Assembly: GCA_958427975.1 (NCBI GenBank)
Contig: CAUAEH010000036.1
Coordinates: forward strand, 1-19,705
Length of the DNA stretch: 19,705 nt
Origin: an uncultured Collinsella sp.
GTDB lineage: Bacteria; Actinomycetota; Coriobacteriia; Coriobacteriales; Coriobacteriaceae
Direction of reading: 5' to 3'
In this document: positions 13,428 through 19,705 of the stretch, one piece after another
How positions within the stretch are numbered: the stretch's first letter is position 1
How the letters are laid out: each line of letters opens with the position of its first letter
Position numbers and translations under genes: made by a program
Notes under the pieces: generated by a model
Told to the model about the DNA's origin: nothing
Seen by the model: the letters and a program-made list of their open reading frames with translations, nothing else
Database searches by the model: none

Positions 13428-13877
13428 ATGCAACAGAACGACGAGACACGTTTTGAGGATTTTGTCGGACTGATTAGCGGGCTCTACAAGGAGATTCAGC
13501 GTATCAAGACGTCCGAGGGCGCAAGGCTGGGCCTCAAGGGCTCCGACGTCATGTGCCTGTACTACCTGGAGCGCAGCAAGGACGGCATGACCGGCGCCGA
13601 CCTGGCTCGCGTGGCCGGTGTGACGCGCGCTGCCGTTTCGCGCACCCTGGCGCATCTGGAGGAGGGCGGCTTTGTCGAGGTTGATGACTCGGGCGATGCT
13701 GCCGTCAAGTACCGCGCCCCGGTTCGCCTGACCACGCTGGGTGGCGAGAGCATGAACGAGGCCGACCGCATCATCCACGACGTGCTCGACACCACCGGTA
13801 AGGCCATGGGCGTGGAGCAGCGCGAGCAGATGTATGCGTCGCTGCGTACGATTCTCAACACCCTGCGCGAGATCTAA
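13428..13877 (+). CDS. MarR family winged-helix transcriptional regulator
   Basis: 149 aa from ATG 13428, with GAAAGGCGG about 8 nt upstream. MarR layout: N-terminal dimer helix (FEDFVGLISGLYKEI), then the winged helix-turn-helix near residues 40-100 (LKGSDVMCLYYLE, MTGADLARVAGVTRAAVSRTL as the DNA-recognition helix, EEGGFVEV as the start of the wing), then C-terminal dimer helices. MarR proteins usually respond to small ligands and repress neighbouring transport, stress or lipid genes. The following gene encodes a DegV-type fatty-acid-binding protein 119 nt later, so a link to fatty-acid use (as with FabT) is possible but unproven. A TAAGAT -10-like box is seen at 13379-13384, without a clear -35. 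Confidence 0.92.
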   Translation: MQQNDETRFEDFVGLISGLYKEIQRIKTSEGARLGLKGSDVMCLYYLERSKDGMTGADLARVAGVTRAAVSRTLAHLEEGGFVEVDDSGDAAVKYRAPVRLTTLGGESMNEADRIIHDVLDTTGKAMGVEQREQMYASLRTILNTLREI

Positions 13878-13996
13878 GGCCGCCAAGGCATTTGCTTCCC
13901 ATGAACAACTGCATAGTCCCGTTTGAGCGCGTATACCGTGCCGGGGCATTGCTGTCTAAATTCCCTGCGCGAGACCTGCGCAAGAAAGGATTCGTT

Positions 13997-14851
13997 ATGT
14001 CCGTCCGTATTATTACCGATTCCGCGAGCGATATGACGCCGGCTGAGCACCCCGCTCTGCGTGTTCTGCCGCTGTCCGTTACCTTTGGCACCGATGTGTA
14101 CATGGATGGCGTCGATATCGATCACCAGCGCTTTTACGAGATGCTCGTGGAGCGCGACGAGCTGCCCAAGACCGGCCAGGTCAACCCGTACGCGTTTTCG
14201 CAGGCGATTGCCGAGGCGCGTGAGGCCGGCGACGAGGCAGTGATTATTACCGTGGGCGCCAAGCTTTCGGGCACCAATCAGAGTGCCCGTACCGCACTTG
14301 CCGAGGCGCCGGGCGGCGACGTGTTCGTGGTAGACAGCAATAACGTAACCCTGGGCGAGCGTGTCCTGGTCGAATATGCCCTGCGCTTGGTGGACGAGGG
14401 CCGTAGCGCGGCCCAGATCGCGGCGGCCGTCGAGGCGGTCCGCGACCGTGTAGTCGTCATCGGTCTGCTCGAGACGCTGGAGTACTTGGTGCGCGGCGGT
14501 CGCCTGTCTGCTGCGGCCGGCGCTGTGGGCACGCTGCTCAACGTGAAACCCGTTGTGGCCGCCGAGGACGGCCTGATCGTGCAGCTGGGCAAGGCACGTG
14601 GCTCCAAGAACGGCCGTAACCTGCTCAACCAGAAGGTCGAAAAGGCGGGCGGCGTCGACTTTTCCATGCCTCTAGCGCTCGGCTATACGGGCCTTTCGGA
14701 CGCCGTGCTCAAGAAGTACATCGAGGACAGCGCCGCGCTGTGGGCTGGACACACCGAGGGCGAGCTGCCCATCCACACCATCGGCGCCACCATCGGCACT
14801 CACGTGGGCCCTGGCGCCGTAGCTGTAGCCTTCTTCCGCCCCGCCAACTAG
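13997..14851 (+). CDS. DegV family (fatty-acid-binding, FakB-like) protein
   Basis: 284 aa from ATG 13997, set by AGAAAGGA 6 nt upstream; the frame is open 105 nt further 5' without a good site. It begins with VRIITDSASDM, the DegV N-terminal strand and loop. Other family marks are the PYAFSQAIAEA helix, KLSGTNQSARTA, the fatty-acid-contacting region around VVDSNNVTLGE, LLETLEYLVRGGRLS and LLNVKPVVAAEDG. DegV/FakB proteins hold a fatty acid while a FakA kinase phosphorylates its carboxyl group for phospholipid synthesis. No fakA-like gene is visible here, so kinase partnering is inferred from the family. It may be co-transcribed with the marR gene, since no terminator separates them. Confidence 0.94.
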   Translation: MSVRIITDSASDMTPAEHPALRVLPLSVTFGTDVYMDGVDIDHQRFYEMLVERDELPKTGQVNPYAFSQAIAEAREAGDEAVIITVGAKLSGTNQSARTALAEAPGGDVFVVDSNNVTLGERVLVEYALRLVDEGRSAAQIAAAVEAVRDRVVVIGLLETLEYLVRGGRLSAAAGAVGTLLNVKPVVAAEDGLIVQLGKARGSKNGRNLLNQKVEKAGGVDFSMPLALGYTGLSDAVLKKYIEDSAALWAGHTEGELPIHTIGATIGTHVGPGAVAVAFFRPAN

Positions 14852-14862
14852 CTTTCCGGTCA

Positions 14863-14904
14863 AAACCACCACAAAGGGGACAGGCACTATTGTGGTGGTT
14901 TATT
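14863..14904 (+). terminator. Terminator after degV, CCACCACAAAGG family copy 3
   Basis: Perfect 12-bp inverted repeat AAACCACCACAA (14863-14874) with 14890-14901, then a T-rich tail. The loop reads GGGGACAGGCAC, the reverse complement of the core in copy 4, so this copy has the opposite orientation. Confidence 0.8.
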
Positions 14905-14930
14905 CTTTTCCGGGTGGAAGGGAGCATACG

Positions 14931-15242
14931 ATGGCGTCCGAGGGCTTTTTTGAGCGAGTGTACGAGGTAGTCGAGCAGATTCCCGAGGGGATGGTCGCCA
15001 CGTACGGTCAGGTGGCGCTGCTCGCCGGTCGTCCGCGGAGCGCGCGCTATGCGCTGCATAGCAATCCGCGCCCTGGCCAAGTTCCCTGTCATCGCGTGGT
15101 GTTTGCCGACGGTCGTATCTGTGAGGGCTTTGCCTTTGGCGGCCCCGATGCCCAGCGTGAGCTCTTGAGGGGGGAGGGCGTGACGTTTACCGATCCCATG
15201 CACGTCGATCTGGGCGCCTGTCGCTGGCCTGTCGGACTCTAA
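14931..15242 (+). CDS. MGMT family protein (methylated-DNA-protein-cysteine methyltransferase domain only)
   Basis: 103 aa from ATG 14931 behind GGAAGGGAG. It consists solely of the O6-alkylguanine-DNA alkyltransferase DNA-binding/active-site domain: FFERVYEVVEQIPEGMVATYGQVA (helix-turn-helix start), the RPRSARYAL recognition region with an arginine, the active-site motif PCHRV (Cys53), and FGGPDAQRELLRGEGV. Full Ogt/MGMT enzymes are about 160-200 aa, so the N-terminal half is absent. Alkyltransferase-like proteins have this length but replace the Cys, while here it is kept, so direct repair of alkylated guanine is possible. Terminators of the same repeat family flank the gene on both sides, so it is transcribed as a single-gene unit. 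Confidence 0.9.
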   Translation: MASEGFFERVYEVVEQIPEGMVATYGQVALLAGRPRSARYALHSNPRPGQVPCHRVVFADGRICEGFAFGGPDAQRELLRGEGVTFTDPMHVDLGACRWPVGL

Positions 15243-15258
15243 CAGCTCTGCCGTGGCC

Positions 15259-15305
15259 AAAACCACCTCAAAGGCGCCTGTCCCCATCGTGGTGGTTTTA
15301 GTTTA
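15259..15305 (+). terminator. Terminator after the MGMT gene, CCACCACAAAGG family copy 4 (degenerate)
   Basis: AAAACCACC (15259-15267) pairs with GGTGGTTTT (15291-15299); the inner bases are mismatched. The core GCGCCTGTCCCC is the reverse complement, with one change, of that in copy 3. Confidence 0.75.
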
Positions 15306-15385
15306 CCGGGGCTAACTTATGGAGAAGATGTGGCGACGTACTTTGCCGTCAGAAAGTAAACCACGGTGAACTATATTGTATTCAG

Positions 15386-15518
15386 CAACGGAGCAGGCAA
15401 TAGGCGATGAAAAAGCCTGCCCTGTTGAGTTTGATTCGCATTCCTCCCCTCTGTGCGATTCAACGGTGTACTTCGGGAACGGGCCCGCTGGCAACTTTCT
15501 GTCAGCGGGCCCGTTCCC
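15386..15518 (+). other. Structured intergenic region with three consecutive hairpins, possible RNA gene
   Basis: Hairpin 1: CAACGGAGCAGGC/GCCTGCCCTGTTG (15386-15398/15415-15427, 12 of 13 pairs). Hairpin 2: GATTCGCA/TGCGATTC (15433-15440/15454-15461, one mismatch). Hairpin 3: perfect 16-bp GGGAACGGGCCCGCTG (15475-15490) with 15503-15518. The gap 15300-15560 between convergent genes has no credible protein. A TATATT box at 15372-15377 could be a -10, but no -35 is evident. It could be an RNA gene, stacked terminators or a repeat. Confidence 0.4.
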
Positions 15519-15564
15519 GTTTGTCGGTGGAGCGCAATGGGCGGAGCCGAATCGGTCGGGCACC

Positions 15565-15592
15565 AAAAAAGGCGGACGCCGTAGCGCCCGCC
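15565..15592 (-). terminator. trpS terminator
   Basis: On the - strand, stem GGCGGGCGC/GCGTCCGCC (plus 15584-15592/15571-15579, one G-T) with loop TACG, followed by six U (plus 15565-15570), 36 nt after the trpS stop codon. Confidence 0.85.
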
Positions 15593-15627
15593 CAAAAGCA
15601 ATCGAATATTCAAGCCAGCAAATCGGT

Positions 15628-16677
15628 CTAGTACACCATGCCCATGGCGTCCCGAACCTCTGCCAGGGTCTGCTCGGCGATCTCGTTGGCGCGACGGTTG
15701 CCCTCGTGCAGCACGTCCTTCACATAGTCCAGATCGTTCTCATAGCGCTGACGGCGCTCGCGGATCGGCGCGAAGTACTCGTTGACGGCCTCGGTCACGT
15801 ACTTCTTGAGCTGGCCGGAGCCGCCCATGCCAATCTCCTCGGCAATCTCGACCTCGGAACGGCCGGTGCAGATAGCGGCGGTCGAAAGCAGGCCGGACAC
15901 GCCGGGGCGGTTCTCGGGATCGAACGTGATCATGCGCTCGGAGTCGGTCTGGCTCTTCTTGATGCGCTTGGCCGTCTCTTCGGCGGTCATCGAGATGTTG
16001 ATGGCGTTGCCGTAGCTCTTGCTCATCTTGCGGCCGTCCAGGCCGGGCAGCAGCGGGGTCTCGGACAGCAGCGCGTCGACCTCTGGGAACACCTTGCCGT
16101 AGCGGTTGTTAAAGCGGCGGGCGATGGTGCGGGTGAGCTCGATGTGCGGCAGCTGGTCGCGACCGACGGGCACCACGTTGCCCTTGCAGAACAGGATGTC
16201 GCAGGCCTGGTGCACCGGGTAGGTGAGCAGAAGGCCGGTAAGCTCGTGGCCCGAGGCCTCCATCTCGGCCTTAACCGTGGGGTTGCGCGCTAGCTCGGCC
16301 TCGGACACCAGCGACAGGAACGGCAGCATGAGCTGGTTGGCGGCGGGCACGGCGGAGTGCGCGTAAATCATGGTCTTGTCGGGGTCGATACCGCAGGCAA
16401 GGTAGTCCATGACCATGTTGTACACGTTGTCCTGGATGTGCTCGGTGGTGTCGCGGTCGGTGATGACCTGGTAGTCGGCGATGAGTACGTTGGTCCTGGC
16501 GCCCATGTTCTGCAGCTCCACGCGGCCCTTGAGGGTGCCAAAGTAGTGACCCAGGTGCAGACGGCCGGTGGGGCGGTCGCCGGTAAGCATGGTGAACTTC
16601 TCGGGCGTCTTGGCCAGGCCCTCGCGAATGGCGTTGCTCTTTTGCAGCGCGACTTCGTAGCTGTTCTCGTTTGGCAT
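15628..16677 (-). CDS. trpS: Tryptophanyl-tRNA synthetase
   Basis: 349 aa from ATG 16677 behind AGGAG, 5 nt spacing; in-frame sequence upstream is low-complexity and has no better start. It charges tRNA-Trp with tryptophan. Class I synthetase signatures are HLGH at residues 41-44 within PTGRLHLGH, and KMSKS at 217-221 within GLDGRKMSKSYGN. Substrate-pocket segments VLIADYQVITD and YPVHQACDILF are also present, and GRDQLPHIELTR matches bacterial TrpRS. Length is close to the usual 330-350. There is no T-box in the short upstream gap. It lies 159 nt downstream of the WecA-type gene on the same strand and could be co-transcribed with it. Confidence 0.97.
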   Translation of the reverse strand: MPNENSYEVALQKSNAIREGLAKTPEKFTMLTGDRPTGRLHLGHYFGTLKGRVELQNMGARTNVLIADYQVITDRDTTEHIQDNVYNMVMDYLACGIDPDKTMIYAHSAVPAANQLMLPFLSLVSEAELARNPTVKAEMEASGHELTGLLLTYPVHQACDILFCKGNVVPVGRDQLPHIELTRTIARRFNNRYGKVFPEVDALLSETPLLPGLDGRKMSKSYGNAINISMTAEETAKRIKKSQTDSERMITFDPENRPGVSGLLSTAAICTGRSEVEIAEEIGMGGSGQLKKYVTEAVNEYFAPIRERRQRYENDLDYVKDVLHEGNRRANEIAEQTLAEVRDAMGMVY

Positions 16678-16836
16678 GATTGCTCCTAACGTTCGTTCGC
16701 AGGTTTTGATGATAACGCGTTTATTGGAGGGGCGGGGCGTAAGTAGGCGAGGGGCGGGAGAGGGGTGGCTTGTGCGATGGGCGCGGCGTGGCCGCGCTTG
16801 GCCAACGGTGCCTTGGCACATCCTCGGCAGCTTGTC

Positions 16837-18036
16837 CTAGAGCTTGTGGTGGCGCTCTTCTTTGCGCTCCTCGGCTGCCTGCTCCTCCTGCTTAAAAGCG
16901 GGGTCGTCGGGGGTGACCAGCTCATCTTCGTGCGTGCGCTTGTTGTAATGGTGGAGCAGCACGGGCTCAAATAGATGTAGATGCTTGGCGAAGGCCGCCG
17001 AGCCAATGGCGAGCACGGTAAAGATGAGCACGCGCATGGGCACCTCGACCTGGTTAATCGCGGCGGCGCCGGCCGAAAGCATGATGCACCAGGCATAGAT
17101 GAGCAGCACGGCCTGTTTTTGGTTGTAGCCTTCTTGGATCAGGCGGTGGTGGATGTGGCCCTTGTCGGCCTGCCCGATGCTAATGTGGGCGCGCTTGCGG
17201 CGCACAATGGCGCTAAACGTGTCGATGATGGGCACGCCGGCAACGATGAGCGGGATGATAAGCGAGGTGAGTGCGGCGGTGCGGCTCACGTTGAGCAGCG
17301 AGATGGAGCCCAGCGCAAAGCCCAGAAGTAGCGACCCCGAGTCGCCCAAGAAGATGCTTGCGGGGTTGAAGTTGTAGCGCAAAAAGGCAAGACAGGCGCC
17401 AAAGAGCGCAATGGAGAGCGCGGCGGCGTCGATGCGGCCCGAGAGAACAGCCATCGAAAACATGGTGAACGATGCGATGCCGCAGATGCCCGTGGCCAAG
17501 CCGTCGAGGCCGTCGATAAGGTTGATGATGTTGGTGAATGCCACCAGATAGATCACGGTAATGGGGTAGGCGAGCCATCCGAGCATGATCTCGCCGGGAG
17601 CAAACGGGTTGACGATGACGCCGATCCGCAGGCCGCCCATGCAGGCGATAAGCGCGGCGAGGACCTGTCCGGCCAGCTTTTGCTTGGGCGTGAGCTGGAA
17701 GACGTCGTCGATAGCGCCGGTCGCAAAGATAACGGTAAAAGAAAGCGCAAGTATGGGGTAGCTGATGTGCAGACGGGGGTGGGGCACCAAAACGGGCGGC
17801 CAACCCAGGTACCAGGTGCCTAGGATTTGCACAGTGCAGGCGACGACCAGGCCCAAAAACACCGCCGTTCCGCCCAAACGCGGGATGGGCTTGGTGTTGA
17901 TGCGGCGCTTAGAAGGATAGTCGACGGCGTCGAGCTTGATTGCCAGGCGCTTGACCAGGGGTACCGTGAGGAAGGTCGTGATAAAGGCCGCCGCTGCCAC
18001 GCATAGGTACGGTATGTAGCTCGGGGATGAAGCCAT
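16837..18036 (-). CDS. Undecaprenyl-phosphate N-acetylhexosamine-1-phosphate transferase (MraY/WecA/TagO family)
   Basis: 399 aa if started at ATG 18036; a TTG at 18054 would add six residues, and neither has a strong ribosome binding site. It is a polytopic membrane enzyme, about 10-11 segments, that transfers a sugar-1-phosphate from a UDP-sugar to undecaprenyl phosphate, the first step of O-antigen, teichoic acid or other envelope glycans. Family motifs appear in order: PIPRLGG, the catalytic aspartates GAIDD (D110, D111), NLIDGLDGLA (172-181), FLGDSGS (229-235) and the HIHH motif (294-297). The last ~40 residues are a charged cytosolic tail (EEQAAEERKEERHH). The WecA/TagO branch fits better than MraY because no peptidoglycan genes adjoin. 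The sugar cannot be read from sequence. Confidence 0.92.
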   Translation of the reverse strand: MASSPSYIPYLCVAAAAFITTFLTVPLVKRLAIKLDAVDYPSKRRINTKPIPRLGGTAVFLGLVVACTVQILGTWYLGWPPVLVPHPRLHISYPILALSFTVIFATGAIDDVFQLTPKQKLAGQVLAALIACMGGLRIGVIVNPFAPGEIMLGWLAYPITVIYLVAFTNIINLIDGLDGLATGICGIASFTMFSMAVLSGRIDAAALSIALFGACLAFLRYNFNPASIFLGDSGSLLLGFALGSISLLNVSRTAALTSLIIPLIVAGVPIIDTFSAIVRRKRAHISIGQADKGHIHHRLIQEGYNQKQAVLLIYAWCIMLSAGAAAINQVEVPMRVLIFTVLAIGSAAFAKHLHLFEPVLLHHYNKRTHEDELVTPDDPAFKQEEQAAEERKEERHHKL

Positions 18037-18265
18037 GAATCTAAAAACCGCCAAGCGTCGAAGGAAAAGGTCAGAAGAACGCCATGCGCAAAGGGCATAG
18101 CCGAACCATAATACTCGACCAAGGGGGGTGCATGGAATTGCACGCAGCGATAATCACGCGCTTACCAGATATTGGGATGTTGTCGATGGCTTGTCGGGAT
18201 GCCGGCGGGGATCCATATGGACTGTAATGGTGATTTTCGGCAAAAGAAAACCACCCCCCACGTTA

Positions 18266-18424
18266 CGAAAATGAACCCACCTAAAACAGGTGGGTGCCCT
18301 CATCGACTGTTCCAGCGTCCTTAACAACGAAGGATACCTGTACTAGGTACGACTGTGTGGGCTCCCTAAATAAACGCGACGGTTCACCCAGTTGCTCCGC
18401 GGGGGGCGGAATACCTACATCATA
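18266..18424 (-). ncRNA. Candidate structured RNA or long leader upstream of the WecA-type gene
   Basis: On the - strand: a TATGAT -10-like box (plus 18419-18424, weak -35), hairpin TCCGC-CCCCC-GCGGA (18396-18410), an 8-bp closing stem GGGAGCCC/GGGCACCC with one mismatch (18359-18366/18292-18299) enclosing hairpins TACCT/AGGTA (18335-18349) and TCCTT/AAGGA (18318-18334), then an intrinsic terminator ACCCACCT/AGGTGGGT (18275-18295) with a TTTT tail. The closing stem and terminator share bases, so they exclude each other. No protein fits. In the rest of the 18037-18561 gap I see one small hairpin GTGCA/TGCAC near 18128-18143, a possible TATTAT box for the WecA-type gene (18108-18113, - strand) and the promoter of the next gene. 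Confidence 0.45.
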
Positions 18425-18449
18425 AAGCGGCACTTTATCGATTCCAGTC

Positions 18450-18478
18450 TTGACATTACAAAAATCGTGTCGGACGAT
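18450..18478 (+). promoter_or_regulatory. Candidate promoter of the radical SAM gene
   Basis: A perfect TTGACA at 18450-18455 with GACGAT 17 nt downstream (18473-18478), a weak -10. It is divergent from the candidate RNA on the other strand. Confidence 0.45.
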
Positions 18479-18561
18479 TACGGCGCCTTGGGCTCGAGCC
18501 GTCTGTGGGGTTGATCCCTTTACGTTTGAGCTGCTGAATCGTTGTTTTGGAGCATGGTTTT

Positions 18562-19500
18562 ATGCCGACGTCGTTGACCGAACTTTTTTCGCCCGCCTGC
18601 CATTTGTGTCCGCGCCGTTGCGGTGCGGCGCGCGATGAGGGCGCGCACGGCGTCTGCGGTGCTAACGACACGCTCAAGGTGGCCCGCGCCGCGCTTCATA
18701 TGTGGGAGGAGCCGCCTATCTCGGGCGAGGCCGGTTCGGGCACGATCTTCTTTAGCGGCTGCTCGCTCAAATGTATCTACTGCCAGAACCACGAGATCTC
18801 GACCGGCAATTTTGGCCTTGAGATTTCGCCTGAGCGCCTGGTCGAGATTATGCTGGAACTGCAGGACCAGGGTGCCAACAACATCAATTTGGTGACGGCG
18901 ACGCACTATGCGCACCTGTTGCCTGCCGCGATTGCCGCGGCACGGGCGCGCGGACTGGTTATCCCAATCGTCTACAACACGAGTGGTTACGAGCGCGCGA
19001 GTGCCGTGGCGGCGCTGGGCGACCTGGTCGATGTGTGGCTCACCGACTTTAAATATGCCGATGCCGGGCTTGCGCAGTCGCTCTCCCATATAAAGGATTA
19101 CCCGCGTGTGGCCGTGTCGGGTCTGGCCCAGATGGCGCGCGAGATCGAGCGCCGCGGGGGAGAGTTGGTGGACGAGGACGGGCTTATGAAGCGTGGCATG
19201 ATCGTGCGTCACCTGGTGCTTCCGGGGCATGCAGACGATTCGTGTCGCGTGCTGGACCTGGTGTGGCAGACGGTGGGCGACGTGCCGATCTCGGTTATGA
19301 ACCAGTACACGCCCAATGCGCTCATGCGCGAGCAGGGCGGCGACCTGGCACGCGCCGTGACGCGCGAGGAGTACGAGCAGGTGCTCGACCATGCCGACGA
19401 CCTGGGCTTTACGACGATGTTCTGGCAAGAGGGCGGCGCGGTAGACGAGAGCTTCACCCCGGCCTTCGACACCACCGGTGTTCTTACCAGCGCAAAGTAG
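18562..19500 (+). CDS. Radical SAM protein, PflA-like (COG1313 group)
   Basis: 312 aa from ATG 18562, with GGAG (18549-18552) 9 nt upstream; TTG 18547 overlaps that site and is rejected. It carries the radical SAM cluster motif C-x3-C-x2-C in GCSLKCIYCQN (C67, C71, C74), which binds the [4Fe-4S] cluster that cleaves S-adenosylmethionine. An N-terminal cysteine set, CHLCPRRC and GVCG (C13, C16, C20, C32), is characteristic of the COG1313 relatives of pyruvate formate-lyase activase and may hold a second metal site. Downstream features such as ATHYAHLLPA, YNTSGYE, VWLTDFKYAD and RHLVLPGH match the group. The target is unknown, and no glycyl-radical enzyme gene lies in the window. Confidence 0.9.
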   Translation: MPTSLTELFSPACHLCPRRCGAARDEGAHGVCGANDTLKVARAALHMWEEPPISGEAGSGTIFFSGCSLKCIYCQNHEISTGNFGLEISPERLVEIMLELQDQGANNINLVTATHYAHLLPAAIAAARARGLVIPIVYNTSGYERASAVAALGDLVDVWLTDFKYADAGLAQSLSHIKDYPRVAVSGLAQMAREIERRGGELVDEDGLMKRGMIVRHLVLPGHADDSCRVLDLVWQTVGDVPISVMNQYTPNALMREQGGDLARAVTREEYEQVLDHADDLGFTTMFWQEGGAVDESFTPAFDTTGVLTSAK

Positions 19501-19509
19501 TGCGTTCGT

Positions 19510-19546
19510 CGATGATTTTTCTGGGACGGGGATTAAAAAATCATCG
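19510..19546. repeat. 31-nt dispersed repeat copy 2 inside an inverted repeat, terminator-like
   Basis: CGATGATTTTT (19510-19520) pairs with AAAAATCATCG (19536-19546) around CTGGGACGGGGATTA. The inner 19514-19544 matches 8431-8461 at 29 of 31 positions. It sits 10 nt after the radical SAM stop codon and may end that transcript, although the stem is AT-rich. Confidence 0.6.
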
Positions 19547-19610
19547 AGAGGATTGCCTGTTCGAAAAGTTGCCAAAATAGCCGCGTCCCAAAAAGACTGG
19601 TTATTGGGCG

Positions 19611-19638
19611 TTGACAGTTGGCGAGCCGTAGGTAAAAT
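19611..19638 (+). promoter_or_regulatory. tRNA-Ala promoter
   Basis: TTGACA (19611-19616), 16-nt spacer, TAAAAT (19633-19638), an almost ideal sigma70-type promoter ending 13 nt before the tRNA. Confidence 0.8.
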
Positions 19639-19651
19639 ATCGACTTGTCCT

Positions 19652-19705
19652 GGGGACGTAGCTCAGTTGGGAGAGCGCTGCCGTCGCATGGCAGAGGCCG
19701 AGGGT
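19652..19705 (+). tRNA. tRNA-Ala (anticodon CGC), 3' end beyond the window
   Basis: Acceptor strand GGGGACG, TA, D-arm GCTC-AGTTGGGA-GAGC, anticodon arm CTGCC-GTCGCAT-GGCAG with anticodon CGC reading GCG (Ala), variable AGGCC, then the 5' side of the T-stem GAGGG and T54 at the window edge. The acceptor 3' strand is missing, so the G3:U70 alanine identity pair cannot be checked. Confidence 0.9.

Noticed and set aside
15376..16293. 305-codon + strand frame over the 3' half of trpS
   Set aside because: Begins in the structured gap and runs antisense through trpS with low-complexity sequence; no ribosome binding site or domain.
18055..18561. tmRNA, RNase P or SRP RNA in the gap before the radical SAM gene
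   Set aside because: None of the hallmark conserved sequences of these RNAs is present.

Overview
The window is high-GC chromosomal DNA with dense, mostly short operons, strong AGGAG-type ribosome binding sites and some GTG/TTG starts. Protein content and style (ATP-type pckA, DegV protein, B3/4 protein, COG1313 radical SAM protein, many GGGAC-type intergenic palindromes) suggest a gut Coriobacteriia bacterium, most likely Collinsella. That assignment is an inference from familiarity, not from a search.

Region 1 (1-4371, + strand) is the end of a BREX phage-defence locus: the last 97 codons of a probable pglZ, then brxL with an unusual acidic N-terminal extension, then two unrecognised genes in the same orientation (454 and 70 aa). 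Region 2 (4379-5668) is an accessory island of lower GC. It holds a DUF3800 gene on the - strand and, in its upstream region, three copies of a roughly 55-nt RNA unit. Each unit has its own sigma70-like promoter, a small hairpin, a conserved unpaired linker and an intrinsic terminator. Two copies (A, B) are on the - strand and one (C) is divergent on the + strand. The linker of all three can pair with the Shine-Dalgarno region of the DUF3800 gene. This is the most interesting element of the window.

Region 3 (5669-10260) holds a CPA1-type cation/proton antiporter with RCK_C domains (-), a PPP-family metallophosphoesterase (+) and a MOP-superfamily flippase (-), separated by palindromic intergenic elements. 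Region 4 (10363-15300) holds pckA, a B3/4-domain protein behind a leader RNA with a terminator, a MarR regulator, a DegV protein and a very short alkyltransferase-like protein, all +. Four of its intergenic gaps carry variants of one CCACCACAAAGG palindrome that act as terminators.

Region 5 (15300-19705) holds trpS and a WecA/TagO-type glycosyl-phosphate transferase (both -), two structured intergenic regions that may encode RNAs, a COG1313 radical SAM protein (+), and the first 54 nt of a tRNA-Ala(CGC) behind a near-consensus promoter. Apart from the BREX/DUF3800 end, the genes are core metabolism, envelope and transport functions with no single shared pathway.
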